Below, one piece after another: positions 55,636 through 64,000 of a stretch of DNA of 64,000 nucleotides (position 1 is its first letter; each line of letters begins with the position of its first letter). The notes beneath the pieces were generated by a model. That model was not told the origin of the DNA, made no database searches, and saw only the letters and a list, made by a program, of their open reading frames with translations. The position numbers and the translations under genes are program-made. This DNA is from Deltaproteobacteria bacterium (GTDB lineage: Bacteria; Desulfobacterota; DSM-4660; Desulfatiglandales; Desulfatiglandaceae): assembly GCA_021737785.1 (NCBI GenBank), contig JAIPDI010000016.1, positions 32,267 through 96,266 of the forward strand, in the 5' to 3' direction.

Positions 55636-56115
55636 ATGAAATACAGACGCATCAATATCGGTTTTGCTTTGTTTTTTAGCGTCCTGTTCACACTGTTGGC
55701 CTGTACGCAGAAGAAGACCTACACAGTGGGCAAACCTGGAGATCAGACCGCGAGTCTGACCTTTCCCAACTTCATTGAGATCGGCAGGTTTGACGGAGAC
55801 AGCGTGGAAAACATATTCACCCGAATCCTCTACGAAGGGAAAAAGGAACTGGTTTTCGCTGCCGGGACCCATATTGTGGAGCTGCGATACAAGGATATCT
55901 GGGATATCGATGACGACGATCACGAAAACATCGTCTCCCCCTATGTCACCCTTCAATTTGATGCCGGACCCGGCAATGCCTACGAGATCAGCGTCGACAG
56001 GCCCAAGGACCGGCAAAGCGCCCATGCGCTGGCCTCCCATTTCAAGGCTGCGATCATTGATGTGCGGACAAAGAAAATAGTCTCTCGCTTAGCCGAAGGC
56101 CCGACAACAAATTAG
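55636..56115 (+). CDS. Putative lipoprotein, DUF2057-like
   Basis: 159 residues. A signal peptide with lipobox LLAC (cleavage before Cys at about 23) predicts a lipid-anchored envelope protein. The mature part is beta-rich with LTFPNFIEIGRFDGDSV, VFAAGTHIVELRYKDI and VTLQFDAGPGNAYEIS, similar in layout to DUF2057/YccT-like proteins. No catalytic residues stand out. The ribosome-binding site is GAGGGG upstream. It lies in a convergent arrangement with the PstS-like gene. Confidence 0.65.
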   Translation: MKYRRINIGFALFFSVLFTLLACTQKKTYTVGKPGDQTASLTFPNFIEIGRFDGDSVENIFTRILYEGKKELVFAAGTHIVELRYKDIWDIDDDDHENIVSPYVTLQFDAGPGNAYEISVDRPKDRQSAHALASHFKAAIIDVRTKKIVSRLAEGPTTN

Positions 56116-56257
56116 AATTTGGCTTTTCATGGGCATTTCCATCTCAAAGGGGGTAGAGGGCCGCCCTGAGTGGAGAACCAGGGGGTGGATCTCCATCAAG
56201 GGTGCCAGAAACATGGAAAACCATGTAAGGCTTATAAGCGGGGATATGCATATCTGG

Positions 56258-57094
56258 CTATTTCAGCGCATTTTGCGGGATAAAACCGGTTTCTGTGACG
56301 ATCTGCTGCCCCTTGTCGCTGAGGACAAATACAATTAGGGATTTTACAGGATAGGAAAGGGTCTTTTCATCTACATAAAGATATAACTGCCTGGATACAG
56401 GATATTTCCTGGCTTTTGCAGTGCCCATGGTGGGCGCAACGCCGCCGACTGAGAGGACCTTGATCTCGTGATTCACGATGGCGAGGCTGACATAACCGAT
56501 GGCCTCCGGGTGCTCTGCCACGTAGGCCAGAACGCCGCTGTTGGAATCCCGAATCACCCAGTCCTCTCTCCCTCTGGCCGATTTCAGGACCACCTGATTC
56601 CACACCTCGCGCGTGCCTGACGATGGGGCCCTGGCCACTACGTCGATCTTGCCAGGGTTGCCTCCCACAGCGGCCCAAGAGTCAATCGTCCCTTGATAGA
56701 TGCCCGCCAGTTGATCCAGGGACAGGTTGTTGATCGGGTTGGACGGATGACCTATCGGGACGATCAGGTCGTAGGCAAAGGAAAACCCTTTGATCTGCAT
56801 CCCCTTGGATGCGGCATTCGCCAGCATGTCGGCCGGAATGGGGGACGAACACATGGCCACATCGCACGCCCCATTAAGGAGGGCTTCCACACCCTTCAGA
56901 GACCCGCATGAATCCACCTGGATCTCAACCTCCCCCTGCCCTGAATAAAGCTGTGAAACCCGGATCATAAAAGGGTGGATGGTGGTTGATCCGGCGATCC
57001 TTATCTTGGGCTGCTCCTTTTTGAAGCACCCCGAAGGGGCAAGGCACAAAGAGATCACGAGGATCGTGGATACCACGCTTTTCAAAATGCACAT
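56258..57094 (-). CDS. PstS-like phosphate/anion-binding lipoprotein
   Basis: 278 residues. An N-terminal lipoprotein signal ending LAPSGC, then a phosphate-binding periplasmic protein fold with IRIAGSTTIHPFM (typical TIGxS/GSTT anion loop), CGSLKGVEALLNGACDVAMCSSP, and APSSGTREVWNQ. This matches PstS family phosphate-binding proteins rather than sulfate-binding ones. No PstCAB permease or PhoU gene is in the window, so it is an orphan or a sensor component. The arsenate reductase gene upstream hints at an arsenate/phosphate theme, which remains inference. Confidence 0.85.
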   Translation of the reverse strand: MCILKSVVSTILVISLCLAPSGCFKKEQPKIRIAGSTTIHPFMIRVSQLYSGQGEVEIQVDSCGSLKGVEALLNGACDVAMCSSPIPADMLANAASKGMQIKGFSFAYDLIVPIGHPSNPINNLSLDQLAGIYQGTIDSWAAVGGNPGKIDVVARAPSSGTREVWNQVVLKSARGREDWVIRDSNSGVLAYVAEHPEAIGYVSLAIVNHEIKVLSVGGVAPTMGTAKARKYPVSRQLYLYVDEKTLSYPVKSLIVFVLSDKGQQIVTETGFIPQNALK

Positions 57095-57236
57095 ATATAT
57101 TCCGCCTTGTTTTTTTGACGCCTTTCAGGTCAGACAGGTGTGATGTTGAGCTTCTGACGGTACTTTCCAACTTCTTGACCCTGTTTTATCAGGAATTGCG
57201 TTCCAAGGAAAGCAGAATTGAGCCACAGGAGCCGTT

Positions 57237-57701
57237 TCAACCGACCGATTCCTCCCCCCTATCTGATTGCTGAACCCAGGACTCAATCCTGGCCCTGACC
57301 TCATCCCTTACCCTCTTGACATGGTTCAACTTTTCTTCATGGGACCCTTCAAACGCCTCGGGATTATCAAAGGGCCAGTTCAGTCTCCGGGTAACCCCTG
57401 GAAACATCGGGCACTGGTCCTCGGCCGATTCCTCGCAGACGGTAATCACGTAATCAAACAGCTTCCCCTCCTGATACAGTTTAAAGACGCTTTGGGTCTG
57501 TTTCTTGGAAAGATCCATGCCGATCTCTTGCATCGCCTTGATGACCAAGGGATAAATGCGGGTTGGATCGAAGCCGGCGCTTTCCGCCTGGAACCGATCT
57601 CCGGCCAAGGTATTCAAGAAGGCCTCCGCCATCTGGCTCCGGCCGCTGTTATGCACGCAGATAAAAAGGACCCTGATCTTTTCCGAATGTTGATTGGTCA
57701 T
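57237..57701 (-). CDS. arsC: Arsenate reductase, thioredoxin-linked (LMW-phosphatase family)
   Basis: 154 residues. The phosphatase-like P loop [12 protein letters not shown] contains the nucleophilic Cys, and the redox pair is in [15 protein letters not shown], as in thioredoxin-dependent ArsC enzymes. It reduces arsenate to arsenite. The operator/repressor and arsenite pump genes are not in the window. Whether arsenate or phosphate is involved in the adjacent PstS-like gene is unknown. Confidence 0.93.
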   Translation of the reverse strand: MTNQHSEKIRVLFICVHNSGRSQMAEAFLNTLAGDRFQAESAGFDPTRIYPLVIKAMQEIGMDLSKKQTQSVFKLYQEGKLFDYVITVCEESAEDQCPMFPGVTRRLNWPFDNPEAFEGSHEEKLNHVKRVRDEVRARIESWVQQSDRGEESVG

Positions 57702-58204
57702 CCCTTATCCCCCTGTGCTTCATGATGGATTGTTGATGCGTTGGCTATCTCAATTCGGTGTATGGAGCAGCAATTCTCATTTTGCCTTTGGCACTGATGC
57801 GATCCGTTTGTAGTGGGGCCGTTAGACCCTAAAAATCCCCTGACGGCGACACTACGAACGGGATATGTGGCGCCATCGATTTCATAATGAGAATTGCTGT
57901 GTATGGAGTCTGCGTCTTCATATTAGGGACGCTTTGTTAGAGAATTATTAGGATTTGAATGCGGATCGATATCTGGACGGAAATCCGAACCATCTTTTCT
58001 CTGGTTTTTTGTTCGAGAAGTATTCTTAATTTTAACTGATTCATAATGTTTTTCAAATGAAGACTTAACAAATCTGCTGTATTGGTTTCATAACTGATGG
58101 GGAGTTCTGATTATGAATTTTGGGTGAAAATTGGAAAGGCCGGGTGAGACTTCCTGCATTTTTAAATTGAAGCAGGGGGTGAGATAGCCGGCGGAGGGGT
58201 TCCG
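57702..58204. other. Intergenic stretch with miniature element copy 2
   Basis: A 503-bp gap with the miniature element at 57768-57899 and its target duplications. The remaining sequence is A+T rich after 57920, and no gene is supported. Confidence 0.6.
57768..57899. mobile_element. MITE-like element, copy 2, with 9-bp target duplication
   Basis: The left end CAGCAATTCTCATT (57768-57781) and right end AATGAGAATTGCTG (57886-57899) are perfect 14-bp inverted repeats. The flanking TGTATGGAG (57759-57767 and 57900-57908) is a perfect 9-bp direct repeat, expected of a target duplication. The interior pairs CGTTTGTAGTGG with CACTACGAACG to form a large hairpin. It shares a core with copy 1 at 1127-1259. 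It carries no ORF. Confidence 0.9.
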
Positions 58205-58396
58205 ATGAAAAAAATCGTTGTAGTATCCCGAGAACCTGAGAACCATAAGCAGTTGATCGCCTTGATTAGGACCGTATTTCCTGAATGTTGGGTTCAGATC
58301 ATCAAAGAAACTGGCGATGGGCTTTCTTCCATGCATGTCACGGTTGGAAATGAGACAGATTCCTGTGTTAGAAGAACCGTCGCCCTGGGAGATTGA
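58205..58396 (+). CDS. Small hypothetical protein
   Basis: 63 residues. The ATG has GGAGG seven bases upstream. The start MKKIVVVSREPENHKQL resembles the first strand of receiver-like proteins, but no phosphoacceptor region follows, so family assignment is not possible. It may be a short regulatory protein or a truncated receiver. The next gene is 121 bp downstream in another frame. Confidence 0.5.
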   Translation: MKKIVVVSREPENHKQLIALIRTVFPECWVQIIKETGDGLSSMHVTVGNETDSCVRRTVALGD

Positions 58397-58517
58397 ATCT
58401 AATCGCGCCGCAACGAACTGCCCTGTGCAAACTAATGGGCTACGCCCTTTTCGCAAAGGAGACTGCTTTACGTTACGGATGGGATCATGTCATCGGCATG
58501 CTTTTTCGGAGGGTCAC

Positions 58518-58802
58518 ATGTTATCAAGAAAAGAGAAGGTCGAGGCGCTTGTCAGGAATGCAATACCCGGCTCCAATCTGACTGAAGAGGCGCGCGAACG
58601 CATGGACGAGATCCACCGGAGTGCCATCTGCACGGCACACAAGATCGCAGGACACTACGATCAATGGAGTGTTGCCTATGAAGCGGCCCTCTACAAGGAA
58701 CTTCAAAAGCGCCAGGGACAGATCCGGCGGCTTCGAGAGAGAGGCCAGCCGGTCTGTAGAGTCAACCATTCCTTAGCGACGTATCCCCGATCCCTGAATT
58801 GA
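58518..58802 (+). CDS. Small hypothetical helical protein
   Basis: 94 residues from the ATG at 58518, preceded by GGAGG; an open frame further upstream has no matching ribosome-binding site. The protein is charged and helical (MLSRKEKVEALVRNAIPGSN ... EALYKELQKRQGQIRRLRERGQ), with a basic C-terminus that could contact nucleic acid. No family is recognised. It follows the other small gene and converges on the glycosyltransferase gene. Confidence 0.5.
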   Translation: MLSRKEKVEALVRNAIPGSNLTEEARERMDEIHRSAICTAHKIAGHYDQWSVAYEAALYKELQKRQGQIRRLRERGQPVCRVNHSLATYPRSLN

Positions 58803-58848
58803 CGCCTCATCTTGCCGGGATATATTTCCGATGAATAAAAGGGTGACA

Positions 58849-61305
58849 TCAGACTGCCTTGGCCAAAATAGTTTGACGCGGCGAGGGTTCCATATCCCAC
58901 TTTTCATACATCTTCCAGGTCTGTTCAAATGCGTTCTCAAAAGAACGGCCTTCCGCATACAGGCGGGCTGCCTTGCCCATCTGACGTAACCTTTCAGGGT
59001 CATTGAACAAAGATCGTATGGCTGCGGCCAGTGAAGGTCCATCGTGGGCAGGGACCACCACGCCCGTCTTTCCCGGTATCACGTTTTCGTGAGGCCCTCC
59101 TGAGTCCGTAACAATGACGGGGAGTTGTGAGGCCTGCGCCTCCAGCACCACATTGCCGAAGGTATCGGTTGCGCTGGGGAAGACGAATAGATCGCATGAG
59201 GCGTATAGCTTGGACAATGCCTCTCCGGTCAAATACCCGGTAAAACAGGCGCGTGTTCCCCGAAGTTCTCTTTTCATCTCCTCCAAGTAAGGGCCGTCCC
59301 CCGCCACTACGAGGGAAATGCGGGGAATGGGGTGAGAGACTCGTTTAAATACCTCGGCCAGGAGGGGCAGGTCCTTTTCTCTGGATACCCTTCCCACATA
59401 GAGTAGACTGAAGGCATCCGCGGCCGTATATTGCTGCATGAATTTGAGATTTCGTTTGGCTGGATGAAACCGCTCTGTGTCCACGCCACGAGGGAAGAGG
59501 CGGATTTTGGAAGGCGACACCCCCTTATGGGCCAGCTCATCTCCCGTGCTCTGTGAGGGGACGTAAACAAGGTCCATCTGGTTATAATACCAGAGAACGT
59601 ATTTCCACGTCAGCTCTTCAATGGCGCTGTCGTCCGTGAGATAGCCGGCATATTGGGGAAGCGACGTGTGATAGGTGCCGACGATCGGTAGCTTGAGGAT
59701 ATGGGCGATGGCCAGGGCAGCCAGTCCGATCGGTCCGGGTGTGGCCGTGTGAAGATGGGTGAAACGTTTTTCATAGCAGAACCGGAGCATCTCCAGAAAC
59801 GGGGGATAAAACAGTTTTTGCTCGGGGTATTCGGAAAGGCTGTGGACCCCGATGGGTATAAAATTTTCTACACAGTCCACATCACTATGCCTCTCCTCCT
59901 CACAGGTCATAATCGTCAAGCGTTTCCCTGTCCTTTTTGCAAGCCGGACCTGCTGTTGCAGCGTAGTTGCGACGCCGTTGATTTCGTAAAAAGTATCTGT
60001 AAAGTGGCCGACATTCAATAAGGGACTCTCTTTCAGCCGCCGGACCCTCATTGAGAGGAACCGGGCGCCGATCTCTTCTGCCACCTCCCTGTCCCTTGCA
60101 AAGAGCGAAAAGGAGAGGAAATAGGGCGCCAGCAATGAATACAAGGCCCCGGCAGAACCGAGAGAACTGAAAATATCGAAGACGTTGGCCCCTGAAAGAT
60201 GATCCATGAAGCGATTCAAAGAATGGAGCAACATCTCATCGGAGATGCGATGAACAAACTCAAACCATTTTTCATCGAGGTGGTTCCGTTTCCCGTTTCC
60301 CAGTTTGGCGATGTTCAAGAGAGCCGGGTCGCTCAAGAGGAGTTTCTGCGTTTCGTGACGCAGGAGGTGTTTGATGCCTGCGGCCCCCTGGGGAACCTTA
60401 GGGTGTCTGTGCGATCCTATAAAGAAATAGAGCCGGGACTTGAATCCCGATCTGTGACGATTATTGCTCAGAAAGCCGTCCAGAAGGCGCATCAGGATGT
60501 CTTTATGAACGTAGCGATCCAGACTGAACTTTTTTCTGTAAAACTGGTAGGCGATGCTGTAGAGCATGTACGAAAGGGTCAGGGGAGTTGCTTCACTCCC
60601 ATGAGAGAGGCATTGGCCACTGCAAACCCCCTTCAGGAACTCATCGAGGGTTTGGACGGCCTCGACTTCCGTATATCTGCGTGCAATATTGAGAGAGCTG
60701 TGATCGTCGGAGCCCCCGGTAAGGTTCTTTCGCCAGGGCTCTGAAAAGCCCGGTTCGATTCCGTGCTTATCCACAAGTCTTTCAATGTCCCTGGGCTGAA
60801 GCCCGGTTACGATGGCCTTGAGGATTCTGTTCTGGCTTTCATCCCGGGCCCCGTTCAGCTCAAAGTTCTTAAAGAGGAGGAGGAGTTGCTCAAAATGGTC
60901 GGCGTTCATGCGGTCATTGGTGGAGTAGAGCGGATGGGCGATGACATGGACGATCCCTTCCGTCTTCAAAAACCCCGCAAGATCGAAAATGCTGGACCTA
61001 ACCTTCTGGATTTCGCTGTGCTGGCCCTCAGATATGTTGAAAGCCAGCACATGGACCTTACACCCATCCTCGGGGAAATAGGTGGTCACCTCCTCGCTGA
61101 TAAACGTGTCCGGTGAATGGGCGATCTTTAAGGCCCCCTCGATGGTGTTATGGTCGGTTATGGTGACCATGGACATGCCTTTCTCAAGGGCTATGCGGCG
61201 GAGTTCCAACGGATCAGTGAAGCTCTCGGGACAACCGATCTTCTGGAGAACCCACTGCGATGGCCTGGTGGAAAATTTGGAGTGGACGTGGAGATCAATT
61301 TTCAT
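58849..61305 (-). CDS. PHP-domain / GT4 glycosyltransferase fusion
   Basis: 818 residues from the ATG at 61305, preceded by GAAAGGA (a start 14 codons earlier is possible). The N-terminal 230 residues are a PHP metallophosphoesterase domain, with HVHS, TDHN, HVIAHP and GSDDHS metal ligands. A helical middle (about 260-420) follows. Residues about 440-810 are a GT4 glycosyltransferase with VNGVATTL-like start, donor-site segment SATDTFGNVVLEA (variant DX7E), and DSGGPHENV. PHP plus GT4 in one chain suggests a phosphatase linked to sugar transfer. It follows the acyltransferase gene, 94 bp downstream on the same strand, as a two-gene unit for an envelope lipid or glycan. Confidence 0.88.
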   Translation of the reverse strand: MKIDLHVHSKFSTRPSQWVLQKIGCPESFTDPLELRRIALEKGMSMVTITDHNTIEGALKIAHSPDTFISEEVTTYFPEDGCKVHVLAFNISEGQHSEIQKVRSSIFDLAGFLKTEGIVHVIAHPLYSTNDRMNADHFEQLLLLFKNFELNGARDESQNRILKAIVTGLQPRDIERLVDKHGIEPGFSEPWRKNLTGGSDDHSSLNIARRYTEVEAVQTLDEFLKGVCSGQCLSHGSEATPLTLSYMLYSIAYQFYRKKFSLDRYVHKDILMRLLDGFLSNNRHRSGFKSRLYFFIGSHRHPKVPQGAAGIKHLLRHETQKLLLSDPALLNIAKLGNGKRNHLDEKWFEFVHRISDEMLLHSLNRFMDHLSGANVFDIFSSLGSAGALYSLLAPYFLSFSLFARDREVAEEIGARFLSMRVRRLKESPLLNVGHFTDTFYEINGVATTLQQQVRLAKRTGKRLTIMTCEEERHSDVDCVENFIPIGVHSLSEYPEQKLFYPPFLEMLRFCYEKRFTHLHTATPGPIGLAALAIAHILKLPIVGTYHTSLPQYAGYLTDDSAIEELTWKYVLWYYNQMDLVYVPSQSTGDELAHKGVSPSKIRLFPRGVDTERFHPAKRNLKFMQQYTAADAFSLLYVGRVSREKDLPLLAEVFKRVSHPIPRISLVVAGDGPYLEEMKRELRGTRACFTGYLTGEALSKLYASCDLFVFPSATDTFGNVVLEAQASQLPVIVTDSGGPHENVIPGKTGVVVPAHDGPSLAAAIRSLFNDPERLRQMGKAARLYAEGRSFENAFEQTWKMYEKWDMEPSPRQTILAKAV

Positions 61306-61399
61306 ATGAATCCTTTCATAGTATATGATGGGAGTATTAAAGAGCATTAAGAGGAAATCGCTTTTAAAAAGACGGGGTTTTAATTTCGTTCGATTACTA

Positions 61400-63313
61400 T
61401 CAAAGCAGACCCTGACCTGCTCTTTTCAGAGATTTTCGTTCAAAGGGATCCGCATAAGATGGAAAGGGCCTGCTTTTAATAACTAGAGGATCAAGGGTTG
61501 TGCTTGCGTGATAATCAGAAAATTTCTGAAGGCCTTCCTCCCCAAGGTACCGTTTAAGGACCTTATGGTCCGTCTGGGTCAAATCCACGACGATCAAGCC
61601 GTCCAGCGTATCGCCGAACTTTCCATCCACATTAAAACAGAGGACCTTTCCGCCAAGCTTCAGATACTGCTTCAGCAGAATCGGCACCCCCTTTCCATCG
61701 TCTTCAATGTCGGAAATCCAAGACGAGATCTCATTCAGATCATTTTGGTGGAGGTCTTCTTTTTCATGGATAAGTGAAATCGCCCGGTTCCGGCCAAGCG
61801 GCCTTCGGGGTCTAATCATTCGCGAGAGATCCGATGAGAAGTTGGTCACTCTGAGAAAGGCCGCCAGTAGCTGGCGCGAAAAGTGCCGGTAATCGTTAGA
61901 CATACTGACAGCACCAAAGAGGGTCTTATAAGACGGATGGAGTGCGATATATTGACCAATCCCCTTCCAGAGAAGAAGGAGGGGGGAATAATCCCTCTGA
62001 TAGTCGCTTCTTACGAATGTCCGCCCCAGTTCAAGGGCCGGTCCGATTTTGTCCAGCAATCGACTCTGATAGTTGAAGAGTGTATAGGTGTATAATCCCT
62101 TCTTTCCATGTCGTGGGAGGATCTCAGCGGTTGGCCCGAGACGGTATGCGCCTACCAGTTCCTCCTGTTGGTTGTTCCATACGAACAGGTGGATGTAGAT
62201 GTTATCGAACCGGTCCAGATCAATGGCATTCCCGGTCCCTTCACCGATCGTTCTGAAGGTCTCTTCCCGCAGTCGTCCGATCTCATGAAGGGTCAGGGGT
62301 ATCTGGCTGGAGCGCGCATAATATACGGAAAAGTTACTACTTGTGAGGAGTTGCTGATCGGGCGGGAGATCGTTCACCTCCTTCGCCACCAGCCCGGGAT
62401 CGACGGGACGGGCGATGGGATCCATCTTTCTCAACCGGATCGGTCGCCCTTTTGCATGGGCTTCGGATCTTTCCTTCTCTTCGGCAGTGCCCAGGAGATA
62501 GGTGCGAAAGCTCAAATATTCGGTCAGCCTGGTTGCATCTTGAAATCGGCTGAGGCTTTTAAATGGGATGGCACGGCCTATCTTGAATTCTACCAGCGAT
62601 CCCCCCTTCTTGAGCGTCTCGCGGGGTAGCATGGCCGTGCGGAGGCGGGGATGGGCGAGGCCTGCTATCTGGAACAGCGCACTGTTTCTGCCTCTGAAGT
62701 ACACAGGCAACACCGGGGCCTTCGTCAATTGAACAAGTCGCCCGACAGTGACATTCCACGCGGGGTCTTCGATCTTTCTCCGTTTAAAGGAAAAATGGGA
62801 GACCTCACCGGCCGGCAGGACCACCAGGAGGCCCCCTGCCTTCACCCAGTGGATGGCCTTTCTGATGGCCCCCATGTTTCTGGAGGCTGAGCCCTTCCGG
62901 TTAAAGGGGTCTACAGGAAAAAAGAGCGGATTCAACTCCTCAATGCTTTCAAGAAAGTAGTTGACCAATATCTTGATGTCCCTTCGAACAGAGGAAAGCG
63001 CTGACGCGAGGATCATTCCATCGATGCCGCCGAAGGGATGGTTTGAGACCACAATGGCCGGGCCTGATAAAGGAATCGCCCGACGTCCCTCCTCATCGAG
63101 GGCATGATCGATATGAAGCCTATCCAGGGTATATTTCAGAAATTGAAAGGGGTCGCTGCATTCAGGGATCGTATCGTAAATGCTTCTGATCTTGTCCACC
63201 GAAAGAACCCGCTCCAACAAACCGTTGAAGCCGGTCATGATGCCGCGCCTCACAGGTCGGTCGCTCAGTCTTTCCAATGGGATCAGTGTTTTCAGACTTT
63301 CTCTTTGGGGCAT
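61400..63313 (-). CDS. Two-domain acyltransferase (LPLAT plus GNAT/OlsB-like), OlsF-type layout
   Basis: 637 residues. The N-terminal 260 residues are a lysophospholipid acyltransferase domain with the active-site block SNHPFGGIDGM and FPVDPFNRKGSA. The C-terminal part (about 320-600) resembles the N-acyltransferase domain of OlsB-type ornithine lipid enzymes (ELVGAYRLGPTAEIL, LELGRTFVRSDYQRDYSPLLLLWKGI). Such two-domain proteins can make both the N- and O-acyl bonds of ornithine lipids. The product is inferred from layout. It precedes the PHP-GT4 gene on the same strand, a possible lipid-glycan pathway. Confidence 0.8.
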   Translation of the reverse strand: MPQRESLKTLIPLERLSDRPVRRGIMTGFNGLLERVLSVDKIRSIYDTIPECSDPFQFLKYTLDRLHIDHALDEEGRRAIPLSGPAIVVSNHPFGGIDGMILASALSSVRRDIKILVNYFLESIEELNPLFFPVDPFNRKGSASRNMGAIRKAIHWVKAGGLLVVLPAGEVSHFSFKRRKIEDPAWNVTVGRLVQLTKAPVLPVYFRGRNSALFQIAGLAHPRLRTAMLPRETLKKGGSLVEFKIGRAIPFKSLSRFQDATRLTEYLSFRTYLLGTAEEKERSEAHAKGRPIRLRKMDPIARPVDPGLVAKEVNDLPPDQQLLTSSNFSVYYARSSQIPLTLHEIGRLREETFRTIGEGTGNAIDLDRFDNIYIHLFVWNNQQEELVGAYRLGPTAEILPRHGKKGLYTYTLFNYQSRLLDKIGPALELGRTFVRSDYQRDYSPLLLLWKGIGQYIALHPSYKTLFGAVSMSNDYRHFSRQLLAAFLRVTNFSSDLSRMIRPRRPLGRNRAISLIHEKEDLHQNDLNEISSWISDIEDDGKGVPILLKQYLKLGGKVLCFNVDGKFGDTLDGLIVVDLTQTDHKVLKRYLGEEGLQKFSDYHASTTLDPLVIKSRPFPSYADPFERKSLKRAGQGLL

Positions 63314-63745
63314 TGCGAACCTCCGTTGCTGGTTGTTTGAGCTTTCAGCCTGTTGATCAGGATATGGAGAGAACTTGTAGGATAGTTGAGTTAGAGGATG
63401 ATTAAGGTGGAATTAAGAAATGAAGAGGTTGGAAAATCTAAAGAGCAGGCGCCGGGTCCCCTGAGACTAATCGTTTTCTCACATGCCCTTAATACGACAG
63501 CAGTCTTTCCTGGCTATGTTCCGACAGAATCCCACATGAATGAAAGGAGTTGCCCTGGGTTTGTGGTGACGTGCCTTGGCATCGTTCGAACCCTGGCCAT
63601 AAAATTCAGCCCGGACGAAGATCGAAAATCGCAGGAGGACATTCAAAGTCTGTTCTTTGATCCTCAGACTTCAAAACCAAGGGGATATTCTCCTTTGGGG
63701 GTATCCACTTGACTCAGGTAACCCCAACATATAGTATTTCAGGGC
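63314..63745. other. Upstream region of IS1595-like element
   Basis: The gap includes the probable left end of the insertion sequence near 63697 (GGGGGTATCCACTTGAC). An ORF at 63398-63712 crosses that point and has no recognised family, so it is not called. Confidence 0.4.
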
Positions 63746-64000
63746 ATGGAAGATTATCCCCGTACCCTGGCGGAACTTGAAGCGCGTTTTTCCTCCGAGG
63801 AGGAATGCCGTAGATATTTGGTTAATCTGCGATGGCCTGACGGGTTTCGGTGTCCTCGTTGCAATGGGACAACAGCTTGGCCTGTTAGGCGGCTTCTTTA
63901 TCAATGCTCTACCTGTGGGTATCAGACGTCGGTCACAGCGGGAACCATCTTCGAGGGAACACGAAAACCCCTGGTCGTTTGGTTCAGGGCTATATGGTGG
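63697..64000 (+). mobile_element. IS1595-family insertion sequence, left part (cut by window edge)
   Basis: A G-run and GGTATCCACTTGACTC around 63697-63715 may be the left terminus. The transposase gene starts at 63746. The right end lies outside the window, so terminal repeats cannot be compared. Confidence 0.5.
63746..64000 (+). CDS. IS1595-like transposase, N-terminal part (continues past window)
   Basis: 85 codons in frame to the window end, no stop. The zinc ribbon of IS1595/ISXO2 transposases is visible: CPRC and CSTC pairs, followed by GYQTSVTAGTIFEGTRKP and WFRAIW. The catalytic DDE region lies beyond the window. It is preceded by a likely left terminus. Confidence 0.85.
   Translation, partial: MEDYPRTLAELEARFSSEEECRRYLVNLRWPDGFRCPRCNGTTAWPVRRLLYQCSTCGYQTSVTAGTIFEGTRKPLVVWFRAIWW

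Noticed and set aside
58317..58517. Frameshifted continuation joining the two small genes at 58205 and 58518
   Set aside because: The intervening frame has no protein signal, and each gene has its own ribosome-binding site.
60740..60770. tRNA-like T-arm sequence (GTTCGATTC)
   Set aside because: It lies inside the PHP-glycosyltransferase gene and no acceptor or anticodon arm surrounds it.
63398..63712. Open frame of 104 codons before the insertion sequence
   Set aside because: It runs across the likely left end of the element and has no recognised family or codon-bias support.

Overview
The window looks like chromosomal DNA of an anaerobic bacterium, most likely a Desulfobacterota (former Deltaproteobacteria) member. 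It is moderately G+C rich and gene dense, with genes on both strands. The lineage is inferred from the mix of genes: a NuoE/NuoF-type NAD-linked formate dehydrogenase, a DUF6178-like protein, a C_GCAxxG_C_C protein, an FmdB-type zinc ribbon, a rubredoxin-like protein, many PAS and two-component proteins, and a UGSC-type selenoprotein. No rRNA, tRNA, CRISPR array or prophage was found.

Layout. 1-8100: the end of a Lon-like protease, then signalling genes (hybrid PAS kinase; CheB/CheR pair; sigma-54 activator, response regulator and cyclic-nucleotide-binding protein). 8100-17500: a PAS/zinc-cluster protein, a penicillin-acylase remnant, the UGSC selenoprotein (in-frame TGA) with its partner gene, a SRPBCC protein, a SET-domain protein with a Cys-rich membrane protein, an Old Yellow Enzyme, a rubredoxin-like protein, an alpha/beta hydrolase and the DNA glycosylase Tag. 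17600-25500: an aminotransferase, EcsC, an NCS2 permease fused to an RsbW-like ATPase domain, RmuC, a C_GCAxxG_C_C protein and an RhlE-type helicase. 26100-31300: a three-gene formate dehydrogenase operon. 31900-37900: an AhpD-like protein, DsbD, an HtrA-like protease, a TraB protein and a sugar-nucleotide epimerase. 38100-41500: groES-groEL with a clear terminator, then a second epimerase. 41800-47700: a cysteine synthase/cysteinyl-tRNA synthetase-like fusion, a zinc-ribbon protein and a NEW3-ABC transporter operon. 48000-57700: the DUF6178-like protein, a hydrolase, PBP1A, DegP, two lipoproteins and arsenate reductase. 58200-64000: two small unknown genes, a PHP-glycosyltransferase fusion, a two-domain acyltransferase of the ornithine-lipid type, and the start of an IS1595-like transposase cut by the window edge.

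Most unusual content. (1) Two copies of a 132-133 bp miniature element (1127-1259 and 57768-57899), each with 14-bp terminal inverted repeats and a perfect 9-bp target duplication. (2) A three-copy structured intergenic repeat (5441, 9137, 31534). (3) A CysK-CysRS fusion whose synthetase half has lost the HIGH and KMSKS motifs. (4) A selenoprotein gene that a standard gene caller would split in two. (5) An NCS2 permease carrying an anti-sigma-type ATPase domain. Functions are inferred from family motifs only; no database search was possible.
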